Assembly (NCBI GenBank): GCA_016722525.1
Contig: JADKJB010000034.1
Coordinates: 1 to 64,000, forward strand
Origin: Bacteroidota bacterium
GTDB taxonomy: Bacteria > Bacteroidota > Bacteroidia > AKYH767-A > OLB10
DNA: 64,000 nt
Direction: 5' to 3'
Shown here: positions 59,929 through 64,000 of the stretch, in pieces
Numbering within the stretch: position 1 is the first letter of the stretch
How the letters are laid out: each line of letters begins with the position of its first letter
Notes under the pieces: model-generated
The model's input: the letters and a program-made list of their open reading frames with translations, nothing else
Database searches by the model: none
What the model was told of the DNA's origin: nothing
Position numbers and translations under genes: made by a program

Positions 59929-61064
59929 CTAATTAGATTTTTTCTCATTTTCTTCTAAATCCTTAATGAGGATTGCAAAGTAACTACTTTTTTCTGGAAT
60001 TTTCAAGGCTAATTTTCGGTAGGTTTCAATAGCTTTACGGATATTGCCCTGTTGTGCATAGATTCTGGCAAGTGTTTCAGATATCAAATCTTCATGATCC
60101 TGAGCACTTTGTCGTGCCATGTTGCCCGGTGAGTAAAATTCGCTCTTTGATGCAATTATACGAGGTTCAGTCCGAATGAATTTTTCAATAAGTTGATTTT
60201 CCATTTTATTTAATGGCTTTTCTTTTGGTTCGGTGAAATGTTCAGCAACATTCTTGATATCAAATGCCGATAATTTATCTTCTGAAATAACAGGAACACT
60301 CTTAATCTTTAACCATTGCAAAAATGAATGCGGCTCGCCCTGACTGGTTTCTTTTTTCGAGGTTTCTAATGGTTGAACAGGCTTGCTTTCCGATTCAGAA
60401 TTGGTGTTCTTTTTTCAAACAACTTCTCAATATTTATAGGAGGATGTTCCGTTTTCCCAAGTGAAACAATTTCTTCAGAAGTCATTTGCTTAACTTCTGT
60501 TACGCTTCCTTCATTAAAAATATTTTCAGTACTATTTTTTTCCTTTGCTAGTTCTTTTAACCGATGTTCAATTATTTCTTTTGGATCTTCTGTTTTTGTC
60601 GTTTCCTTTTCGGGAAGTAGCATTTCTTGTTGTTGAATGTTGGCAACAATGTTGTCCTGCGATACAACTTTCAAAATAGGTGCTTCATTCTCAACAATTG
60701 GAATCGGATCTGGGGTCTCTATTTTCTCAATTATGTTTTTACTAGTGCTTTCAACAGGCTTTTTTTCATTTTGATTCAAATCCTCAGTCACGACCTTTGC
60801 AGGATTTGATTTAATGTGAATTACTTCAGTTGTATCAAGTTTGATAAGATCGTACAACATAACTCTGTCTGAAGAATAAGCAGATGCTTTTCTCAAGTAA
60901 CTCTCAAACCGAATATTCTCATGGCCATGATATTGTTTTGCCAATAACAAATGGGCATTCTGAAAATAAGGAAATTGTTCGGTAATTTCTTCCAACCCCT
61001 TTACCATATTGAGATTTATAGAGGAAGGTTTTCGGAGTAATGAAATGAATTGGTCTTTAATCAT
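59929..61064 (-). CDS. Uncharacterised TPR-like protein between lptE and secG, one frameshift
   Basis: The N-terminus (MIKDQFISLLRKPSSINLN, then LEEITEQFPYFQNAHLLLAKQ) and the C-terminus (DLISETLARIYAQQGNIRKA, then YRKLALKIPEKSSYFA) look like tetratricopeptide helices. They are separated by a charged linker rich in Lys, Glu and Pro (about residues 85-290). An indel near 60412 splits it; restoring one A gives RTKKNTNSESESKPVQ-like sequence and joins the halves to about 378 residues. There is no signal peptide. The order lptE, this gene, secG recurs in Bacteroidota from memory, which suggests an envelope-linked role. I know of no assigned function. Confidence 0.7.
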
Positions 61065-61068
61065 TTTT

Positions 61069-61563
61069 CTACCAGTTTATTACGGCTTTGTTAAAAATAT
61101 CATCCACCAACTGGTTACATATTTCATTGATGAGTTCTTGCTCTATAGCCGAAAGATTTTTCCTGCTGTCATAATCAGAAAACCTGGAGAATGTAGTCTC
61201 AAAGTTTTGTTTTTCATCTTTAACATTTGCAAATTTTACTTTTACTGTAATAGTGAGCCTGTTCAATGCAGCTTGCTCATTTCCTTGAATCGCCGTTGGT
61301 TGTGAGACATAATCTGTAATAGCTCCTTCAAATTGTAAATCACCTCCGCTTTTGGTTTGAATCAGGTTGGTTTGTGAAACAAATTTATCCTTCATTTTTT
61401 CTGTAAAAATCTGGCTTAATGAGGGTTGTACCAAGGATGCTTGGTTGGGAAAATTAGCTATCGATACAGTCTTAACATCCGGTGAAATAGAGGCTCCGGT
61501 AAATGAGTAAACCCCACATCCATAAAAGAATGATATAAATAATATAACAAAAGAAAATTTCAT
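61069..61563 (-). CDS. lptE: LptE family LPS-assembly lipoprotein
   Basis: The ATG at 61563 gives a lipoprotein signal (MKFSFVILFISFFYGC), followed by GVYSFTGASISPDVKTVSI, the opening typical of Bacteroidota LptE. LptE plugs the LptD barrel in the outer membrane during LPS insertion. The body of about 150 residues includes SQIFTEKMKDKFVSQTNL and the C-terminal helix IEQELINEICNQLVDDIF. An in-frame ATG at 61575 would only add four residues. It overlaps nothing and lies in a four-gene unit with the sigma-54 regulator upstream. Confidence 0.88.
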   Translation of the reverse strand: MKFSFVILFISFFYGCGVYSFTGASISPDVKTVSIANFPNQASLVQPSLSQIFTEKMKDKFVSQTNLIQTKSGGDLQFEGAITDYVSQPTAIQGNEQAALNRLTITVKVKFANVKDEKQNFETTFSRFSDYDSRKNLSAIEQELINEICNQLVDDIFNKAVINW

Positions 61564-61586
61564 AAATATTCGCATACCCTTAAACG

Positions 61587-62809
61587 TTAATTAATTCCGT
61601 ACTCTTTTATCTTTCTGTAAAGTGTTCGTTCAGAAATGCCAAGTTCTTTTGCAGCATATTTTCTCTTTCCTCGGTGTTTTGCAACAGCCCTTTTTATAAT
61701 CTCTTTCTCTTTTTCTTCCAGCGAAAGCAATTCTTCACTCAATTCCTCATGAGGCTGTACTCTGTTTCGGACTGAGCCGGTTGTATGGATATGGAAGGTT
61801 GAGTTACTGAAACGCCTGAATTAATTTCCTGATATAATTTGTCTATTATTTGTGCATTATCCTCTGAAAATTGCCGGGAACGCTTCCCGAAGAAATAAGT
61901 TCAAAACTAATTTTTTCATATCAGCGATATCCTTTTTCATGTCAAAAGTACTTTGTATAAAAGATCTCGTTCTGAAAATCATTGCCTCTTTGTCCCTCCT
62001 TAACTAAAACAGGCAACGGATTAAAGTTTTCCTTGGGTATATACTTAAGTAATACCTCAGCGGAGATATTTTTTTGCCGCTCTAAAATAGAAAGCTGTTC
62101 CGTAACATTTTTTAATTGTCTTACATTTCCCGGCCATCTATATTCAGTAAGTATTTTCATGGCATCGGCTTGCAGTATAACGGTTGGCATTTTATACCGT
62201 TCAGCAAAATCACTTGCAAATTTTCTGAAAAGTAAATGAATGTCTTCTGTCCGTTCACGTAATGGAGGAACATTTATTGGTACTGTATTTAATCGGTAAT
62301 AGAGATCTTCTCTGAACTTTCCAATCCCTGATTGCTTCAGGAATATTTACGTTAGTAGCGGTTACAACTCTGACATCAGTTTTAATAACTTTTGAGGAAC
62401 CTACTTTTATAAATTCACCGCTTTCCAGAACACGCAATAATCGTACTTGTGTGAGCATGGGCAATTCAGCCACTTCATCCAGGAAAATAGTTCCACCATT
62501 TACAACTTCGAAATATCCTTTTCGTGCCTCATGTGCACCTGTAAATGCTCCTTTTTCATGGCCGAATAATTCCGAGTCTATCGTCCCCTCAGGTATGGCT
62601 CCACAGTTTACGGCTATGTATGGGCCGTGTTTTCGGGTGCTGAGTTGATGAATTATTTGAGGAAATACCTCTTTTCCTGTTCCGCTTTCTCCTGTTATCA
62701 AAACTGTGATATCAGTGGGTGCAACTTGTCGGGCAGTATCTATTGCATGATCTAAAACTATAGAGTTTCCAATAATTCCAAATCGTTGTTTTAATTCTTG
62801 AATGGTCAT
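61587..62809 (-). CDS. Sigma-54-dependent transcriptional activator without receiver domain, several frameshifts
   Basis: This is an AAA+ activator of RNA polymerase sigma-54. Its Walker A motif (ITGESGTGKE) lies near residue 40, so there is no receiver or sensor domain in front. The sigma-54 contact loop (EKGAFTGA), FLDEVAELP and WPGNVRQLKN follow. A Fis-type helix-turn-helix ends it (KRKYAAKELGISERTLYRKI) with a TAA at 61587-61589. Indels near 62327 (extra T), 61966, about 61885 and about 61750 break the frame; repairs rebuild about 407 residues. With no sensory domain, activity may depend on expression level or a partner. It is the first gene of the unit with lptE and secG. Confidence 0.85.
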
Positions 62810-62893
62810 TAATTCTATAGTTCAGTCTTGTAGTTTATGTATTATCGGGATACTTTTTTAAATTTTATTTTTTCTCTAATGGATACTCAACTT

Positions 62894-64000
62894 TCAATTT
62901 ACTACTTTGCCGATTAGTGTCGCTACAGTACAGGAATCAACATATACATTCACATATTGTCCTGGTTTATAATTTTCTTTTGGGAAAACTACTACGGTAT
63001 TCTGGGAATTTCTGCCCATTAAAAATTCATCCGATTTTTTTGAAAAGCCTTCTATAAGTACGTAGTGAATTTTATTTTTCATTTCTAAGGTGCGTTCTTT
63101 AGAGAGTGCTTGTTGCATAGCAACAATTTCACTTATTCTTCTGGATTTTATGACCTCAGGAATGTCATCCTTATATAAACGCTCCGCTTGTGTTTTTGGC
63201 CTCTCTGAATATTTATACATATAGGCGAAATGATACCCCGACCATTTCATTAATGATAAAGTGTGCTCATGGTCCTCTTCCGTCTCTCCACAAAATCCTG
63301 TAATGATATCCGTTGAAATACCACAGCCCGGAATAATCCTCCTTATTGCCTCTATTCGATCCATATACATTTCACGCGTGTATCCCCTGTTCATTCGCTC
63401 CAGTACCGAAGTACTTCCTGATTGCACTGGAAGATGCACATAGTTGCATATGTTATCATGTTTGGCAATAATGTGTAAAACATCATCTGTCATATCACGA
63501 GGATTGGAAGTTGAAAATCGCACTCTCAATTCCGATGAAACCAGTGCAACTTTTTCAAGCAATTGAGCAAAAGATACGGAAGCTTCTTTTTGTTCTTCAG
63601 TTATTAGCTCCTTCTTAAGTCCTCCTCCGGACCAAACATAGGAATCAACATTCTGTCCTAATAAAATAACTTCCCTGTAGCCTTTATGAAATAAATCTTC
63701 TGCTTCTTTAATAATTGATTCAGGATCCCTGCTTCTCTCTCGACCCCTCGTAAAAGGAACTACACAAAATGAACACATATTGTCACAGCCTCTTGTAATA
63801 GATATGTAAGCTGATACACCATTACTGGATAATCTTACCGGACTAATATCACCATAGGTTTCTTCTCTGGATAATAAAACATTAACCGCCTTATGTCCAC
63901 CTTCTACTGAGGCAATTAATTTTGGTAAATCACGGTAGGAATCTGGCCCTGCAACTATATCTATTAATTTTTCTTCTTCTAATAATTTGGACTTTAATCT
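62894..64000 (-). CDS. miaB: tRNA-2-methylthio-N6-dimethylallyladenosine synthase MiaB, 5' part beyond window
   Basis: MiaB is a radical SAM enzyme that methylthiolates isopentenyl-A37 of tRNA. The sequence visible from the right edge reads KSKLLEEEKLIDIVAGPDSY, then the radical SAM cluster motif ISITRGCDNMCSFCVVPFTR with its CxxxCxxC. RGRERSRDPESIIKEA, LGQNVDSYVW, GISTDIITGFCGETEEDHE and a C-terminal TRAM domain (VLIEGFSKKSDEFLMGRN onward) complete it. About the first 100 residues lie outside the window. The visible part has no frameshift. Confidence 0.95.
   Translation of the reverse strand, partial: RLKSKLLEEEKLIDIVAGPDSYRDLPKLIASVEGGHKAVNVLLSREETYGDISPVRLSSNGVSAYISITRGCDNMCSFCVVPFTRGRERSRDPESIIKEAEDLFHKGYREVILLGQNVDSYVWSGGGLKKELITEEQKEASVSFAQLLEKVALVSSELRVRFSTSNPRDMTDDVLHIIAKHDNICNYVHLPVQSGSTSVLERMNRGYTREMYMDRIEAIRRIIPGCGISTDIITGFCGETEEDHEHTLSLMKWSGYHFAYMYKYSERPKTQAERLYKDDIPEVIKSRRISEIVAMQQALSKERTLEMKNKIHYVLIEGFSKKSDEFLMGRNSQNTVVVFPKENYKPGQYVNVYVDSCTVATLIGKVVN

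Noticed and set aside
1..64000. tRNA, rRNA, insertion sequences, integrases, prophage or defence genes
   Set aside because: I saw no tRNA-like or rRNA sequence, no transposase or integrase motifs and no terminal inverted repeats. The window is chromosomal backbone with one surface-protein island.

Overview
This is an AT-rich window from a member of the phylum Bacteroidota, probably a gliding type. The evidence is type IX secretion (T9SS) C-terminal sorting signals, SprB-type repeats, a PorP/SprF protein, gldB-gldC, a TTTG-N19-TANNTTTG promoter, a riboswitch-controlled btuB-btuG pair, and a Bacteroidota-type dcw cluster with an FtsL-like protein and an FtsZ with a long tail. I cannot place it below phylum level.

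Layout. Positions 1-6.3 kb (minus strand): an asparagine synthetase cut by the window edge, then a vitamin B12 uptake operon (cobalamin riboswitch, a 29-codon upstream ORF, btuB, btuG-like), then a glycosyltransferase. 6.3-16.0 kb: trmB, an Omp28-like T9SS cargo protein, korAB, a small outer-membrane barrel, nadE, a PorT-like barrel and gldB-gldC. 16.0-18.5 kb (minus): glsA-glsB (probable glycine-lipid synthesis) and engB. 18.6-34.9 kb (plus): the division and cell-wall cluster mraZ, rsmH, ftsL, ftsI, murE, mraY, murD, ftsW, murG, murC, ftsQ, ftsA, ftsZ, followed by yqeY. 35.1-57.1 kb: a 22-kb island of secreted proteins. It holds a 1.3-thousand-residue SprB-repeat adhesin, a GloVer-repeat protein, a small secreted unknown, a giant SprB-repeat adhesin of about 4,430 residues with about 47 repeats, and its PorP/SprF partner. 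57.3-64.0 kb (minus): miaB (cut by the edge), a sigma-54 activator, lptE, a TPR-like protein, secG, groES and groEL.

How the genes fit together. GldB, GldC, SprF, the SprB-like adhesins and the T9SS sorting domains point to a surface-adhesin and gliding machinery. The dcw genes are packed with overlapping starts and stops and read as one transcription unit. MraZ probably controls it through a TGTGG direct-repeat box, and a mirror copy of that box faces the divergent glsA-glsB-engB genes. The B12 locus is a complete surface-capture and uptake module under riboswitch control.

Sequence quality. About twenty genes carry single-base indels, many in homopolymers, and each can be restored by one-base changes. 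This looks like long-read consensus error, so I report the reconstructed gene spans. Indels cluster in asnB, btuG and the sigma-54 gene, where genuine decay cannot be excluded. The most unusual material is the architecture of the giant repeat array, the MraZ-box pair with a small ORF upstream of mraZ, and the coupled upstream ORF of btuB.
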